Assembly: GCF_035690525.1 (NCBI RefSeq)
Contig: NZ_DASSKM010000085.1
Location: 1 to 64,000, forward strand
Source of the DNA: Salinisphaera sp035690525
GTDB taxonomy: Bacteria; Pseudomonadota; Gammaproteobacteria; Nevskiales; Salinisphaeraceae
Direction: 5' to 3'
Length of the DNA: 64,000 nt
Shown one piece after another: positions 24,676 to 33,894 of this stretch; the first letter of the stretch is position 1, and every line of letters starts with the position of its first letter. The notes beneath the pieces are model-generated. The model was not told the DNA's origin. It was given only the letters and a program-made list of their open reading frames with translations, and did no database searches. Both the position numbers and the translations under genes were made by a program.

Positions 24676-25740
24676 ATGCCTACCGAGACCCAAGCCTACG
24701 CCGCGCACGCGGCCGACCAGCCGCTCGAGCACTGGCATTTCGAGCGTCGCGATCCGCGGCCGGACGATGTTTCGATCGAGATCCTCTACTGTGGCGTCTG
24801 CCACTCGGATTTACACTTTGCCAAGAACGACTGGGGCTTCACCGAATTTCCGGTCGTGCCGGGCCACGAGATCGTCGGCCGGGTCACGCAGGTCGGCCCC
24901 GAGGTCCGCAATTACAAGGAAGGCGATCTGGTCGGCGTCGGCTGCATGGTCGATTCCTGCCGCGAATGCCAAGCCTGCAACGACGGGCTGGAACAGTACT
25001 GCCTGAACGGTTTCACCATGACCTACGGCAGCGAAGATCGCCACGACGGCACGATGACCCAGGGCGGCTATTCCAATTTCGTGGTCGTTGCCGAGCGCTT
25101 CGTGCTCAGGATGCCCGACGGCATCGACCTGAAATCCGCCGCGCCGCTGATGTGTGCCGGCATCACCACCTATTCGCCGCTCAAGCACTACGGCGTCAAA
25201 CCCGGCCACAAGATCGGCGTGATCGGTATGGGCGGTCTGGGCCATATGGGCGTCAAGCTCGCCCGGGCGCTGGGCGCAGAAGTCACGGTGTTCACCCGCT
25301 CCGAGTCCAAGGTCGCCGAGGCCAAGTCCAACGGCGCCGATCATGTCGTGGTCTCGACCGACGACGATCAGATGAACGCCGTGGCGGAAACCTTCGACTT
25401 CATGCTCGACACGGTGCCGGTCCAGCATCCGATCGATCCGTATCTGGGCGCGCTGAAGTACGACGGCACTCATATTCTGGTCGGCCTGTTGGACCCGATC
25501 GAGCCGGCCATCACCGGCATGAACCTGATCTTCAAGCGCCGCGTGATCGGCGGTTCGCTGATCGGCGGCATGCCGGAGACCCAGGAAGTGCTCGATTTCT
25601 GCGCCGAGCGCGGCATCACCTGCGATGTCGAGATGATCGACATCAACGACATCAACCAGGCCTTCGAACGCATGAAAGCGGGCGATGTCCGGTATCGCTT
25701 CGTGATCGACATGGCTTCGATGAAACACAAAGCCGCCTAA
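24676..25740 (+). CDS. Zinc-dependent NAD(P) alcohol dehydrogenase (YahK/CAD type)
   Basis: A 354-residue medium-chain dehydrogenase of the YahK/cinnamyl-alcohol dehydrogenase group, reducing aldehydes with NADPH. Catalytic zinc ligands lie in CGVCHSDLH and GHEIVG. The structural zinc is held by the four cysteines of SCRECQACNDGLEQYC. The Rossmann motif is GMGGLGHMGVK. AAAGGAGA precedes the ATG. Divergent from the AraC regulator; a strong hairpin follows. YahK-like enzymes act on diverse aldehydes, so a detoxification role is inferred. Confidence 0.92.
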   Translation: MPTETQAYAAHAADQPLEHWHFERRDPRPDDVSIEILYCGVCHSDLHFAKNDWGFTEFPVVPGHEIVGRVTQVGPEVRNYKEGDLVGVGCMVDSCRECQACNDGLEQYCLNGFTMTYGSEDRHDGTMTQGGYSNFVVVAERFVLRMPDGIDLKSAAPLMCAGITTYSPLKHYGVKPGHKIGVIGMGGLGHMGVKLARALGAEVTVFTRSESKVAEAKSNGADHVVVSTDDDQMNAVAETFDFMLDTVPVQHPIDPYLGALKYDGTHILVGLLDPIEPAITGMNLIFKRRVIGGSLIGGMPETQEVLDFCAERGITCDVEMIDINDINQAFERMKAGDVRYRFVIDMASMKHKAA

Positions 25741-25743
25741 TAT

Positions 25744-25870
25744 TTTTGCAGGCTGGCCTGCAAAACAAGGATACAAAAGGAAGAAGAAAACAGTCCGCAA
25801 ATGAACGCGAAAAACGCAAATAAAAATAAATTTTTCTTTATTTGCATACATCGGCGTTTATTTGCGGACT
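25744..25870 (+). terminator. Compound hairpin terminator between convergent genes
   Basis: Two hairpins lie after the dehydrogenase stop. The first is TTTTGCAGGC/GCCTGCAAAA (25744-25765). The second pairs AGTCCGCAAATGAACGC (25792-25808) with GCGTTTATTTGCGGACT (25854-25870), one mismatch, enclosing an AT-rich inner stem, and is followed by TGCTCTTTTTCTT. The region is far more AT-rich than its surroundings. Confidence 0.7.
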
Positions 25871-25917
25871 TGCTCTTTTTCTTATCGGCTATCGTTACAT
25901 CATGGTAGCGGTTGGTA

Positions 25918-26751
25918 TTAGTCCAGAAACTCGATCAACGCGCGATTGAATTCATCGACATGCGTGGCGTTGACGGCGTGTGGCGCGCCCTGGATCACCA
26001 CCAGCGAGGCATCCGTTATGCTTTCGGCGGTGCGCTGGCCGGAAACCTCCAACGGCACGATGCCATCGGCATCGCCGTGGATGACCAGCGTGGGCACATC
26101 GATGCGCGCCAGGTCGGCGCGAAAATCGGTCCGGCCGAAGGCTGCGATGCAGTCCAGCGTGCCTTTAGGCGACGCGCCCCACGCCAGATTGCGGTGATAG
26201 ATGCGCGCCGCCTCGCTGACCCACAGGCCATCTTCCTCGGTCGAGAAGAATTTGAACGAGAAATCGTCCATGAAGGCCAGCCGGTCGCCGGTCACGCCGG
26301 CCTCGAACTGCTCGATGGTGGCGTCGTCCAGACCGCCCTCGGGATTGTCGTCGGTCTGGTACAGATACGGCGGCACGGCCGCGGCGAACACCGCGCCCGC
26401 AATACGCGAACCGCCGTAGGTGCCGAGATAGCGCGCCACTTCGCCGCCGCCCATGGAAAAGCCGACCAGGGTGGCATCGTGCAGATCCAGCCGTTCCATT
26501 AGCGCGTTGAGATCGGCGGCCAGGGTATCGTAGTCGTAGCCGTTCCACGGCTGGGACGAATGGCCGAAGCCGCGCCGATCGTAGGTGATCACGCGATAGC
26601 CGGCCTCGACCAGCGGGCGGACCTGGTTCTCCCAGGAGCGGCCGGACAGCGGCCAGCCGTGAATCAACACGACCGGGCGCCCGGCGCCGACATCCTCGTA
26701 ATAAAGCTCGACCGGAGCCGAGTTTTCCGTGGCGACCTGAATATAAGCCAT
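25918..26751 (-). CDS. Alpha/beta hydrolase (non-haem chloroperoxidase-like)
   Basis: A 277-residue alpha/beta-hydrolase with the oxyanion motif LIHGWPLSG, the nucleophile Ser in VGFSMGGGE, Asp in IHGDADGIVP and His in GAPHAVN. The pattern GRSWENQVRPLVEAGYRVITYDRRGFG is typical of cofactor-free chloroperoxidases/esterases such as those of Pseudomonas. The real substrate is probably an ester or lactone; haloperoxidase activity in this group is usually a perhydrolase side reaction. It follows fruA by 83 bp on the same strand but is unlikely to be part of fructose uptake. Confidence 0.88.
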   Translation of the reverse strand: MAYIQVATENSAPVELYYEDVGAGRPVVLIHGWPLSGRSWENQVRPLVEAGYRVITYDRRGFGHSSQPWNGYDYDTLAADLNALMERLDLHDATLVGFSMGGGEVARYLGTYGGSRIAGAVFAAAVPPYLYQTDDNPEGGLDDATIEQFEAGVTGDRLAFMDDFSFKFFSTEEDGLWVSEAARIYHRNLAWGASPKGTLDCIAAFGRTDFRADLARIDVPTLVIHGDADGIVPLEVSGQRTAESITDASLVVIQGAPHAVNATHVDEFNRALIEFLD

Positions 26752-26834
26752 TCCTAATCTCCGCTAAAAGCGAGTAATCAACCCGCCCAATATGCGCCGG
26801 TGCGTCGCGCTACGAAAGAGCGGGATGGCGAGCG

Positions 26835-28628
26835 TCAGGATGCCCGCGAGGGATTCAGATCGAGCGAATCGGCGACATCGGCCGCGCCCGCCCCGCCGGT
26901 CAGGCGCGGCTTGATCACGGCGTAAACCAGCCCGGTTACCAGCGAACCGGCGGCAATCGCGCCCAAATAAAGGCCGATGTGGTTGATCGCGTTGGGAATG
27001 AGCAGCACGAACAAACCGCCGTGCGGCGCCATCAGCTTGCAACTGAAGTACATGCTCAAGCCGCCGGCCACCGCGCCACCCGCGATGCAGCAAGGGATCA
27101 CCCGTAACGGGTCGCGGGCGGCGAACGGAATCGCGCCCTCGGTGATGAAGCACAGCCCGAGCACCAGCGCGGCCAGGCCGCCTTCGCGCTCGGCGGCATC
27201 GAACTTCGGCCGGGCGACCAGGCTGGCCACGCCCAGCCCGATCGGCGGCACCATGCCGCCGGCCATGATCGCGGCCATCGGCAGATAGGTATGCGTGGAC
27301 AACAAGCCCACGCCGAACGCATAGGCGGCCTTGTTGATCGGCCCGCCCATGTCGAGGCACATCATGCCGCCCAGCAGCAGACCCAGCATCACGGCATCGG
27401 TCGAACCCATCGAATTCAGGAAGCTCGTGAGCGTGCTGAGGGTCGCCGCCGCCGGCGCGCCGATGACATAGATCATGACTAGCCCGGTCGCCAGACTCGA
27501 CAGCAGCGGGATAATCAGAACCGGGTTGAGCGACTGGATGCTCGCCGGCAGCGGTACGAGACGCTTGACCGCGAGCGCGGTATAGCCGCCGAGAAAGCCG
27601 GCGACAATACCGCCGATGAAGCCGGTACCGATACCGGTGGCCAACCAGCCGCCGATCAGCCCCGGCGTCAAGCCCGGCCGGCCGGCGATGGAATAGGCGA
27701 TATAACCGGCCAGCACCGGCACCATCAGCTTGAACGCCGAGCCGGCGCCGATCTGCATCAGCGCGGCCGCGAAGCTGCCCTGTTCGTCCGCGGCATGAAT
27801 GCCGAACGCGAACGACAACGCGATGCACAAACCGCCGGCCACCACCATCGGCAGCATGAACGACGCGCCAGCCGACAAATGTTTATAGACGCCGCGGTCC
27901 TTGATGCCGTCTTTCACGGCGTCCTGGGGCTCCGGCTCCGGCGCCGGTGCGCCGCCTTCGGCCGGGCCTTCGGGCTCGACCGCGGCCTCCGCCAACGCGG
28001 CCTCGATCGTCGCCCGCGCGCGCTGCAACGCCGCGCCGGTCGAGGCGCGATAGACCCGCTTACCGGCAAAGCGAGAGTCGTCCACTTCGATATCGCAGGC
28101 CAGCAGCACGATATCCGCCGCCGCGATCTCCTCGTCGGTGAGCGCGTCCCGGGCTCCGACCGAGCCCTGGGTTTCGATCCGCACCTCGTGGCCCATCGAA
28201 CGTCCGGCATCGGTCAATGCCTCGGCGACCATGAAGGTATGCGCCACGCCGGACGGGCAGGCCGCGATGCCGACGATGCGGGCGCCGTCGCCGCCGGCCC
28301 GACTCACCGGCTCGGCCGCCGGCTCCGGTTCGAGCTCGGCATCCTCGGCCGGATCGTAGGGCGTCGCCGCCCCTCGCGCGGTTTCGATCACGCGTCCGGG
28401 ATCGGCCAGCGCATCGGCCGGCGTCGCGCGATACAGCGGCCGGCCTGCGTAGCGCGACAGATCGACCGGCGCGCTGGCGGCAACGATGACCAGATCGGCC
28501 GCGCCCGGATTCTCGCCGTGAACGGCCGGCGTATGCCCGGCCCGCTCGGCCGCCCGCGCCAGCCGCTGCGCCGCCAGCCACGACGTGGCATTTCCGCCGG
28601 GACAGGCCGTGACTATGGTGATATTCAT
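26835..28628 (-). CDS. fruA: Fructose PTS transporter subunit IIB'BC
   Basis: A 597-residue membrane permease of the fructose PTS family. The N-terminus holds a first EIIB-like domain (TACPGGNATSW) and then a canonical EIIB with the phospho-accepting cysteine in IAACPSGVAHTFMVAEAL (about residue 125). The EIIC membrane domain from about residue 240 (HLSAGASFMLPMVVAGGLC) transports fructose and forms fructose-1-phosphate. It follows fruB by 24 bp. No fruK (1-phosphofructokinase) lies between or beside the two, although many fru operons have it there; it must be elsewhere or replaced. Confidence 0.94.
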   Translation of the reverse strand: MNITIVTACPGGNATSWLAAQRLARAAERAGHTPAVHGENPGAADLVIVAASAPVDLSRYAGRPLYRATPADALADPGRVIETARGAATPYDPAEDAELEPEPAAEPVSRAGGDGARIVGIAACPSGVAHTFMVAEALTDAGRSMGHEVRIETQGSVGARDALTDEEIAAADIVLLACDIEVDDSRFAGKRVYRASTGAALQRARATIEAALAEAAVEPEGPAEGGAPAPEPEPQDAVKDGIKDRGVYKHLSAGASFMLPMVVAGGLCIALSFAFGIHAADEQGSFAAALMQIGAGSAFKLMVPVLAGYIAYSIAGRPGLTPGLIGGWLATGIGTGFIGGIVAGFLGGYTALAVKRLVPLPASIQSLNPVLIIPLLSSLATGLVMIYVIGAPAAATLSTLTSFLNSMGSTDAVMLGLLLGGMMCLDMGGPINKAAYAFGVGLLSTHTYLPMAAIMAGGMVPPIGLGVASLVARPKFDAAEREGGLAALVLGLCFITEGAIPFAARDPLRVIPCCIAGGAVAGGLSMYFSCKLMAPHGGLFVLLIPNAINHIGLYLGAIAAGSLVTGLVYAVIKPRLTGGAGAADVADSLDLNPSRAS

Positions 28629-28652
28629 TCTTCGACTCCAGGGTCTGTTTTT

Positions 28653-31556
28653 TCAATCCGCCGGCGCCCGGAAATCGGCGGTCTCGAGCTGTTCGCGCAC
28701 CTCGGCGGCGGTGGCCAACGCCAACAGCGTTTCAACACGGGTGGAGGATTCGGCCTGCGACAGCCGGCGAACGCGCGCCTTGACCAGTGGCACTTGACGC
28801 GCGTTGACCGAAAGTTCGTTGACGCCGAGCCCGACCAGTACGTCGACCGCTTGGGCATCGCTGGCCAGCTCGCCGCAGACGCCGACCCAGCAATCATGCG
28901 CTTCGGCCGCCGCCACGGTCATCAGGATCAAGCGCAGCACGGCCGGATGCAGGCCGTCGGCCTGGCCCGACAACTGCGGATGGCCGCGGTCGATCGCCAG
29001 CGTGTACTGAGTCAGATCGTTGGTGCCGATGGAGAAGAAGTCGACGTGCGGCGCCAGCGTGTCGGCCAGCAACGCACAAGATGGCACCTCGACCATCACG
29101 CCGAGCTGGACATCGACGCGCTCGAACTCGCCGAGCACGCGCTCGTAGATGGCCTTGGCCGCATGGAACTCGGCCGCGTCCTTGACCATCGGGAACATGA
29201 TGCGCAACGGACGGCCTTCGGCCGCGGTAATCAACGCGCGTATCTGGGTTTCCAGGATCTGCGGCCGATTGAGCGCCAGCCGAATACCGCGCAGCCCGAG
29301 AAACGGATTGCCCTCCGGCGGCACCGGCCAATAGTCGAGCGGTTTGTCGCCGCCGACATCCAGCGTGCGCGCCACCAGCGGCCGATCCGGGCCGAGCGCG
29401 TCGAAAGCCCGTCTGTACTCGGCGACCTGGGTGTCCAGATCAGGCGCGGCGGGATGGGCCATGAAGATGAATTCGGTCCGCAGCAAGCCCACGCCCTCGG
29501 CGCCGCGTTCGACCGCGTCGGCGGCGTGCGCGGTATTGCCGAGGTTGGCCGCGACCTCGATGCGCACATCATCGGTGGTAATCGCCGGTTCGAAGCGGGT
29601 GGCGAACGCCTCGGCCTCGAGTTCGGCGCGTTCGGCGATCGCCCGCTCGGCGCGCTCGCGGCGCTCGGCGGCGGGCGAGGGCACCACGCGACCGCGCTCG
29701 CCGTCGATGATCATCTCGATACCGTCGGCGAGCGACAGCACGCCCTCGCCAGCGCCGACCACCGCGGCGATGCCGAGCGAGCGCGCCAGGATCGCGCTGT
29801 GCGAGGTGGCCCCGCCCTTGGCCGTGAGCAGGCCGCGCACGCGCTCGGTATCGAGCTGGGCCACGTCCGCCGGCCCGATGTCCTCGGCCACCAGAATATA
29901 GGGATGGTCCGGCGGCTGAGGCATGGCCACGCCGCAAAGCAGCCCCAGCACACGCCGGCCGACGTCGCGCAGATCGGCGGCGCGCTCGGCGAGAATCCGG
30001 TCGGGCAGCGCGGCCTGGGCCCGGGCCGAGGTCTCGACGGCCGACCACCAACCGGCCTCGGCGGACGCGCCTTCGTTGATCGCCTCGATCGCGGCCTCGC
30101 GCAGCTCGGGATCGCGCAGCATCTCTTCGTGCATGGACAGGATCTCGGCCATGTCGCCGCCGTCGGCCGCCCGGGTCAGCACGGCAAGCTGGCCGTAGGC
30201 GGCCCGAATGGCGGCATCGAGCCGCTTGCGCTCGCCGATCGAGTCGTCCGAGGTTTCGGCGTAATCGAATTCCGGCAACCGCAGCACGAACACCGGCGCG
30301 ATCGCCATGCCGGGCGAGGCCGGCACCGCGTCGAGCGCGGTATCGGCGGCCGGCGCCGGCGCATAGACACGCGGCTCGGCCTTGTTGCGCGACGGCCGGG
30401 CCGCGCCGGTGTCCTCCAGCGGCAACACGTCTTCTCCGAGGCCGGAACGCACGGCGTTGCCGATCGCCTCGAGCGCGGCGGTCGCGCCCTCGTTCCCGCC
30501 TTGGCCTTCGGCCGAGAACACCAGCATCTGGCCGCGTCGCGCGCCGAGCCCGAGCACCCGGGTCAGACTCGCCGCGGATACCGGATCAGCGCCGCCCGAC
30601 TCCAGCCTTACCTTGATCGGCAGGCGCTGCTCGCGCGCGACCTGTACCAGATTCTTGGCCGGGCGCGCATGCAGGCCGTGGGCGTTGCGCACGCGCACGC
30701 GCAGCACCTCGGTGGCGGCCGATTCGCCGGCCAGACGGCCGATAAGCTCGGCGGCGTCGAGCTGCGCCAGACCGGCCGCTTCGCCGGATTCGAGCACCGC
30801 CAGAATACGTTCGAGCAGGCTTCGCGTCGCGTCGGCGGCGGCGCGGCCGGCGTGCGCCGCGCGTGCCAACACGAACACCGCGGCGGCATCGGCCACCTCG
30901 GCCGGCGTGGCCACGCCGAGCGCCGGCTGCGTGACCTCGGCGCTGCCCTCGACAAGCCAGAGCTTGTCGCCGAGCGATACCGGGGTCTGACCCACGATCT
31001 CGCCGATGAAGGCCGGCCCGGCCACGCCGGCTTCCAGCAGCCGTGCGGCGGCCACCATAGCCAGACTCTCACGCGAGGACACCGGCACCCGCGCCGCCAC
31101 CGTCGCGCGATCCAGCCGCGGCTCGACCGGCGTCCGCGACAACAGCGCGATGACATCGGCGGCTTTTTCGGCCCTCGCCAGCCCTTCGGCCACGCCGGGC
31201 GCATCCAGCACATGGGTGAGCCGGCGCAGGATATCCAGATGTTCGTCGTTGACCGCGGCGATGGTAATGATCAGCGATACCCGGTTGCCGTCGTGCCAAT
31301 CCAGCCCGTCGGGATATTGCAGCAGGCGCAGACCGGTGGTCTTGACGTAATCGCGCGATGCCGGCGTGCCGTGTGGAATGGCGATGCCGTTGCCGACATA
31401 GGTCGAAGACTCGCCCTCGCGCTGAAACAACGCCTGACCGTAGGCGGGATCGACCAAACCGGCCCGGGAGAGCGCCGCACCGGCCTGGATCAGGGCGTCG
31501 CGCCAGTCGTCGGCGGTCTGATCGAGCAGAACGGCATCGGGAGTAAGTTCGAGCAT
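28653..31556 (-). CDS. fruB: Fructose PTS multiphosphoryl transfer protein (EIIA-HPr-EI)
   Basis: A 967-residue cytoplasmic fusion. EIIA-Fru (1-145) carries the phospho-His in GIAIPHGT. A linker region follows, then an HPr domain (about 280-370) with NAHGLHARPA. The EI domain (about 400-960) has the phospho-His in GGATSHSAILARSLG and the C-terminal PEP-binding region ending GVCGELASDAQAV. It takes phosphate from PEP through EI, HPr and EIIA to FruA, so fructose uptake can run without separate ptsI/ptsH. The same architecture is known in Pseudomonas and Xanthomonas. First gene of the fru unit, divergent from a broken LacI-type gene. Confidence 0.94.
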   Translation of the reverse strand: MLELTPDAVLLDQTADDWRDALIQAGAALSRAGLVDPAYGQALFQREGESSTYVGNGIAIPHGTPASRDYVKTTGLRLLQYPDGLDWHDGNRVSLIITIAAVNDEHLDILRRLTHVLDAPGVAEGLARAEKAADVIALLSRTPVEPRLDRATVAARVPVSSRESLAMVAAARLLEAGVAGPAFIGEIVGQTPVSLGDKLWLVEGSAEVTQPALGVATPAEVADAAAVFVLARAAHAGRAAADATRSLLERILAVLESGEAAGLAQLDAAELIGRLAGESAATEVLRVRVRNAHGLHARPAKNLVQVAREQRLPIKVRLESGGADPVSAASLTRVLGLGARRGQMLVFSAEGQGGNEGATAALEAIGNAVRSGLGEDVLPLEDTGAARPSRNKAEPRVYAPAPAADTALDAVPASPGMAIAPVFVLRLPEFDYAETSDDSIGERKRLDAAIRAAYGQLAVLTRAADGGDMAEILSMHEEMLRDPELREAAIEAINEGASAEAGWWSAVETSARAQAALPDRILAERAADLRDVGRRVLGLLCGVAMPQPPDHPYILVAEDIGPADVAQLDTERVRGLLTAKGGATSHSAILARSLGIAAVVGAGEGVLSLADGIEMIIDGERGRVVPSPAAERRERAERAIAERAELEAEAFATRFEPAITTDDVRIEVAANLGNTAHAADAVERGAEGVGLLRTEFIFMAHPAAPDLDTQVAEYRRAFDALGPDRPLVARTLDVGGDKPLDYWPVPPEGNPFLGLRGIRLALNRPQILETQIRALITAAEGRPLRIMFPMVKDAAEFHAAKAIYERVLGEFERVDVQLGVMVEVPSCALLADTLAPHVDFFSIGTNDLTQYTLAIDRGHPQLSGQADGLHPAVLRLILMTVAAAEAHDCWVGVCGELASDAQAVDVLVGLGVNELSVNARQVPLVKARVRRLSQAESSTRVETLLALATAAEVREQLETADFRAPAD

Positions 31557-31691
31557 GGCAACTCCGGGAACGGGCGATCCGCGACAACGGCGGCTACATC
31601 TTTCGGCGTATAGCTGAAACCATGCCGACGCAAAATCAAGTAAAAATCAGCGCTCCAGACAAAAGTCTTACACAAGAAGAACCGATTCGCG

Positions 31692-31812
31692 ATGAACGCC
31701 CGTACGCTTGCCGATATAGCCCACCTGGCAGGCCCACCTGGCGGGGTGTCGCGGACCACGCCGCGGCCGGCTACGTGATCAACAGCGAGGCCGAGGCGGC
31801 GCTCGAGCGCAT
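31692..31812 (+). pseudogene. Remnant of a LacI/FruR-type regulator
   Basis: From ATG 31692 the reading begins MNARTLADIAHLAG, the typical start of FruR/Cra helix-turn-helix domains. VSRTT follows after an insertion, and after a frame change AGYVINSEAEA continues the second half of the same domain. Only the DNA-binding part is recognisable; the effector domain is absent. It lies divergent to fruB, where a fruR gene would be expected. Interpretation: a decayed fruR, so fru control here must depend on another regulator. The remaining DNA up to 32028 shows only the GTTCC/GGAAC repeats noted separately. Confidence 0.65.
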
Positions 31813-31888
31813 GTGGGCCGCGCTGCGCGGGATCGCTCGCCCGGACGGAGTCGTATTCATCGCCTGCTCATCCGCCGTATGCCAAAAA

Positions 31889-31914
31889 GTTCCAACAAGC
31901 GGAACATAAGTTCC
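31889..31914 (+). promoter_or_regulatory. Operator-like GTTCC/GGAAC repeats before the sugar porter
   Basis: GTTCC (31889-31893), GGAAC (31901-31905) and GTTCC (31910-31914) form two overlapping dyads about 115 bp before the porter start. This pattern could bind a dimeric regulator. No protein can be assigned. Confidence 0.3.
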
Positions 31915-32028
31915 AGCTATCTGAGACATTAGTCTTATGCCTAGCCTTCGGCGATGGGCAGGGCCTGCCATCGCGGATATTTTAGACGTAGCTTTTTCTA
32001 TTTCCCCCTGTATTCAAGGAGATTCGAT

Positions 32029-33462
32029 ATGGCCGGTGCTACTGGTGCTGCAACATCGACATCGAAATCGACGCCCGAAAGCGTCACGCACGCCGAAATC
32101 GTGCCCATGGTCTGGCTGTCCTGCGGCTTGGCCGCCTTGGCCGGCCTGCTGTTCGGCATGGACATCGGCGTCATATCGGGCGCGCTACCCTTCATCAAGC
32201 AGGACTTCAACCTGTCCTCGGCGATGGAAGGCTGGATCGTGTCCTCCATGATGGTGGGCGCCGCCATCGGCGCCCTGTCCGCCGGCTCGATCTCCAAGAG
32301 CATGGGCCGCAAACGCGCACTGCTGGTCTCGTCGCTGCTGTTCATCGTCGGCGCGATAATCTGCGTGGTCACGCCCGGGCCGACGCTGCTGTGGATCGGC
32401 CGTATCGTGCTCGGGCTGGCGGTGGGCGTGGCCTCGTTCACCGCGCCGCTGTATCTGTCGGAAGTCACGCCCGAGCGCATCCGCGGCACGACGATCTCGT
32501 TTTATCAACTGATGGTGACCATCGGTATTTTGGCCGCCTTCGTCTCCAACCTGCTGTTCTCTTATATCGAGAGCTGGCGCTGGATGTTCGGCGTGCTGGT
32601 GATCCCGGCCGTGCTGCTGTTCTTCGGCGCCCTGGCGGTGCCCAACAGCCCGCGTTGGCTTGCCGCAAAGGACCGGATCGACGAGGCCCGCAACGTATTG
32701 TCCCGGCTGCGTGGCACCTCCGAGGAGGTCGAATACGAGATGGGCGAGATCCAGGAAGCGATCGAACAGGAGTCCGAGTCGCAGGGTTACGCGCTGTTCA
32801 AGCACAACCCGAACTTCCGCCGGTCCGTTTTTCTGGGCATCGCGCTGCAACTCGTGCAGCAGTTCACCGGCATGAACGTCATCATGTATTACGCCCCGGA
32901 AATCTTTAAGATGTCGGGCTTCGACGGCACGTCGGCCAGTCTTTGGGCGACCGTGATCACCGGTCTGACCAACGTGCTGGCCACCTTCATCGCCATCGCC
33001 TTCATCGATCGTTGGGGCCGTAAACCGATTCTCTACGCCGGCTTTGCCATCATGGCTGTGACCATGGCGTTGCTGAGCTTCATCCTGACGTTCGGCGCCA
33101 GCACGGCCTTGCTGCAATACGGCGCGCTGGCGATGGTACTGCTGTTCGTGGTCGGCTTCGCCATGTCCGCGGGCCCGCTGATCTGGACGCTGTGCGCCGA
33201 AATCCAGCCGATTCGGGGCCGGGATTTCGGGATCGGGGCCTCGACCGGCGCCAACTGGATCGGCAACTTCTGCATCGGCTTCTTCTTCCCGGTCATGATT
33301 GCCGGCATCGGCGGGCCGTGGACCTTCGGTATCCTGGCCGCGGTCAACGCCTTGTTCATCGTGTTCACGCTGTGCCTCGTACCCGAAACCAAAGGCATCT
33401 CGCTGGAGAAGATCGAAAAGAACCTGCTGTCCGGCAAGGCGCTGAACAAGATCGGCGTATAA
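32029..33462 (+). CDS. MFS sugar:H+ symporter (GalP/XylE type)
   Basis: A 477-residue, 12-helix transporter of the major facilitator sugar-porter family. Family signatures are visible: GRKRAL after helix 2, RIVLGLAVGVASFTAPLYLSE, the PNSPRWLA motif before the central loop, QQFTGMNVIMYYAP in helix 7, DRWGRKP, and the C-terminal PETKG. These match E. coli GalP/XylE-type proton-coupled monosaccharide uptake. AAGGAG lies 9 bases before the ATG at 32029. The exact sugar is unknown; proximity to the fructose PTS suggests overlapping sugar use. Confidence 0.9.
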   Translation: MAGATGAATSTSKSTPESVTHAEIVPMVWLSCGLAALAGLLFGMDIGVISGALPFIKQDFNLSSAMEGWIVSSMMVGAAIGALSAGSISKSMGRKRALLVSSLLFIVGAIICVVTPGPTLLWIGRIVLGLAVGVASFTAPLYLSEVTPERIRGTTISFYQLMVTIGILAAFVSNLLFSYIESWRWMFGVLVIPAVLLFFGALAVPNSPRWLAAKDRIDEARNVLSRLRGTSEEVEYEMGEIQEAIEQESESQGYALFKHNPNFRRSVFLGIALQLVQQFTGMNVIMYYAPEIFKMSGFDGTSASLWATVITGLTNVLATFIAIAFIDRWGRKPILYAGFAIMAVTMALLSFILTFGASTALLQYGALAMVLLFVVGFAMSAGPLIWTLCAEIQPIRGRDFGIGASTGANWIGNFCIGFFFPVMIAGIGGPWTFGILAAVNALFIVFTLCLVPETKGISLEKIEKNLLSGKALNKIGV

Positions 33463-33628
33463 CGACCAAGGACCGGCGGCGACGCGGCGGTTTCGTCGCG
33501 CCGTCGCCTGCCTGCTGCTAGAGGCTCGAACACGAGCAACGTCTGGGATCGCGCCCGCGACAACCGGGCCGCCGAATATTGCGACCACGCCCTGCCGATT
33601 TTCGTACCAACCTTCGGCTTCTTCGGAA

Positions 33629-33670
33629 TCAGCTACCGCCCTGGTTTCGACACACGTCGAAACGCGCCAT
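33629..33670 (-). pseudogene. ccdB: ccdB toxin remnant (first codons only)
   Basis: A start codon overlapping the ccdA stop (TGATG) opens MARFDVCRNQGGS and then stops. MARFDVYRN is the usual beginning of CcdB-family gyrase toxins, so these 13 codons are the surviving 5' end. The DNA beyond does not resemble ccdB. The toxin is lost. Confidence 0.6.
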
Positions 33671-33894
33671 CAGAACTGGCGATGCTGGGATAGCGGAAGG
33701 CTGTTGGAGTCGACATACTCGTTAGAACTCTTCAAGGCAGCTTCATTATCCTAAAGCCACTGCTCCCGTTTTGAATGTCTCACGGCTTCAGCAATACCTG
33801 CCTCAACGGACCTTGATGCGTTGGCCCCAAGTGCCTTCGCTTCCTGGAACGAGGCATTATCAAGAGACAGGTTTGTTGGCCTTCTCGTGGGCAT
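33670..33894 (-). pseudogene. ccdA: ccdA antitoxin with in-frame stop
   Basis: Reading from ATG 33894 gives MPTRRPTNLSLDNASFQEAK..., a CcdA-family antitoxin with its ribbon-helix-helix start. An in-frame TAG at 33753-33751 follows codon 47 (REQWL). The same frame then continues with typical CcdA sequence (DNEAALKSSNEYVDSNSLPL...HRQF) to a natural TGA at 33672-33670. The nonsense codon removes the toxin-binding part. Its ATG overlaps the hicB stop as TAATG, so the two antitoxin genes are translationally linked. With ccdB truncated, the pair is decayed. Confidence 0.75.

Noticed and set aside
27795..31613. A 1272-codon open frame on the plus strand opposite fruA/fruB
   Set aside because: Its translation is rich in Arg, Gly, His and Gln without family motifs. 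The opposite strand encodes recognisable EIIA, HPr, EI and EIIBC. High-GC codon bias leaves such mirror frames open.
31600..31700. Cra/FruR operator between fruB and the broken regulator
   Set aside because: Only half-matches such as GCTGAAAC and GAACCGATTC are visible; neither forms a full palindrome.
33540..33660. Plus-strand reading DRARDNRAAEYCDHALPIF and onward as a possible transposase remnant
   Set aside because: No catalytic motif or inverted ends could be recognised, and it overlaps the ccdB remnant on the other strand. It is too short to support.
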